Assembly (NCBI RefSeq): GCF_048564905.1
Contig: NC_133006.1
Coordinates: forward strand, 23,094,001-23,158,000
DNA length: 64,000 nucleotides
Direction: 5' to 3'
Origin: Vicugna pacos
Lineage: Eukaryota; Chordata; Mammalia; Artiodactyla; Camelidae
Shown here: piece after piece, positions 63,240-64,000 of the stretch
Layout of the letters: every line of letters begins with the position of its first letter
Numbering within the stretch: position 1 is the first letter of the stretch
Made by a program: the position numbers and the translations under genes
The notes under the pieces: generated by a model
The model's input: only the letters and a program-made list of their open reading frames with translations
Database searches by the model: none
What the model was told of the DNA's origin: nothing

Positions 63240-64000
63240 GTTTGACCTTGTTTTTTGAAAAGGCTTTATTGAAGTGTTGTTTACATATTATACATTGGTT
63301 CATTTTAAGTGTTTACTCATTTTTAAAAAATCAGTGATTTTTAAAATATTTACATAGTTGGACAGCCATCACCAAATCCATTTTTAGAAGATTTCCATCA
63401 CGTCAAAGAGATCTCAAGTTTCTGTTTTCAGCCAGTCCTGGTTCCCAGTCCCAGGCAACTGCTAATCCACTTTCTGTTGGTATAGATTTGCCTTTCCTGG
63501 ACATATACAATTGAAATCATATAATATATGGTCTTTTGTGTCTGGTTTTTTTCACTTAGCATAACGTTTTTGAGAATCACATTTCAGCATGTTTCAGTAG
63601 TTGGTTCCTTTTTATTGTCAGGTGGTATCCCATTGTATGGATACGCCACATTGTGCTTTTTCATTCCCCAGTTGATAGGCATTAGAACACTTTTACTTTT
63701 GAAGTTTTATGAGCAGCTCTGCTGGAAATATTTATGTACACATCTTTGTGTGAAAATGTGTTTCATTTCTCTTGAATATATACTTAGGAGTGGAAATTCT
63801 GAATCACATAGTACATTTGTGTTTAATGTTTATTTGAATTGTCAAACTGTTTACCAGAGAGTTCGCACCATTTTACATTTTGAACAGAAATATATGACAA
63901 CCTTTGTTATCCATAATTTTTATTATAGCCATCTTATTGAATGTGAAATGTATCTCACCACAGTATTAATTTGAGTTTCCCTAATGTACAATGATGTTGA
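63240..64000 (-). mobile_element. Old LINE-1 3' fragment running off the window
   Basis: The plus strand reads tttattgaagtgttgtttac, ggacagccatcaccaaatcc and cccattgtatggatacgcca, with atatacttaggagtggaaat near the end. It is a reverse-orientation L1M 3' region. Confidence 0.8.

Noticed and set aside
1-64000. CRISPR arrays, bacterial operons, tRNA or rRNA genes
   Set aside because: None seen; the only tRNA-like sequence is the SINE at 41886-42055, and the window is clearly mammalian nuclear DNA.

Overview
The window is mammalian nuclear DNA. It has intron-rich genes with consensus GT-AG borders, and LINE-1, MIR, L2, DNA-transposon and LTR fossils. One tRNA-derived SINE (41886-42055) and several LINE-1 tails look like camelid repeats, so a camel, llama or alpaca is the best guess. 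That inference comes from remembered repeat consensus, not from a search.

The gene content is a butyrophilin-like (BTNL) cluster of the type found at the MHC class II/III border. BTNL2 is the anchor (+ strand, 2322-12856). In human it lies between HLA-DRA and TSBP1 and is alone; mouse has extra Btnl genes there. This window shows at least three more BTNL loci to the right of BTNL2. By comparison with human, the left edge should face HLA-DRA and the right edge TSBP1/NOTCH4.

Layout: (1) 1-2315, upstream flank. (2) 2322-12856, BTNL2: signal exon, IgV1, IgC1, 21-nt heptad exon, IgV2, IgC2, transmembrane exon, and a final exon that looks like a vestige of a B30.2 exon. IgV2 is 11 nt shorter than IgV1 and its frame is broken. 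(3) 12857-17548, non-coding with old LINE-1. (4) 25013-17549, minus strand, an intact nine-exon BTN/BTNL gene (signal, IgV, IgC, TM, four mini-exons, B30.2; 542 aa predicted). (5) 25014-30195, a spacer of about 5.2 kb between two divergently transcribed BTNL genes. (6) 30196-38044, plus strand, a second nine-exon BTN/BTNL gene whose B30.2 tail is shifted out of frame at a run of four G. (7) 38045-50440, repeat-dominated, with LINE-1/HAL1, the SINE, an LTR inserted in a MER5-like element, and a Tigger-like element. (8) 50441-61991, plus strand, a series of micro-exons plus a transmembrane exon, all joinable in phase 1 and most with BTNL-type heptad motifs. It includes a perfect 107-bp tandem array carrying four copies of one 21-nt exon. 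It has no recognisable Ig exon in the window, and any B30.2 exon lies beyond the right edge. (9) 61992-64000, intron or flank ending in LINE-1.

Known BTN/BTNL proteins are type I membrane proteins of the B7-related family. BTNL2 restrains T cells, and several BTNL proteins form heteromers on epithelium that shape gamma-delta T cells. The mini-exons encode a juxtamembrane coiled-coil stalk that links the membrane segment to the cytoplasmic B30.2 domain. Almost every exon border here is phase 1, so exons can be lost, gained or swapped without breaking frame. The four-copy exon array is the clearest sign of that process still at work.
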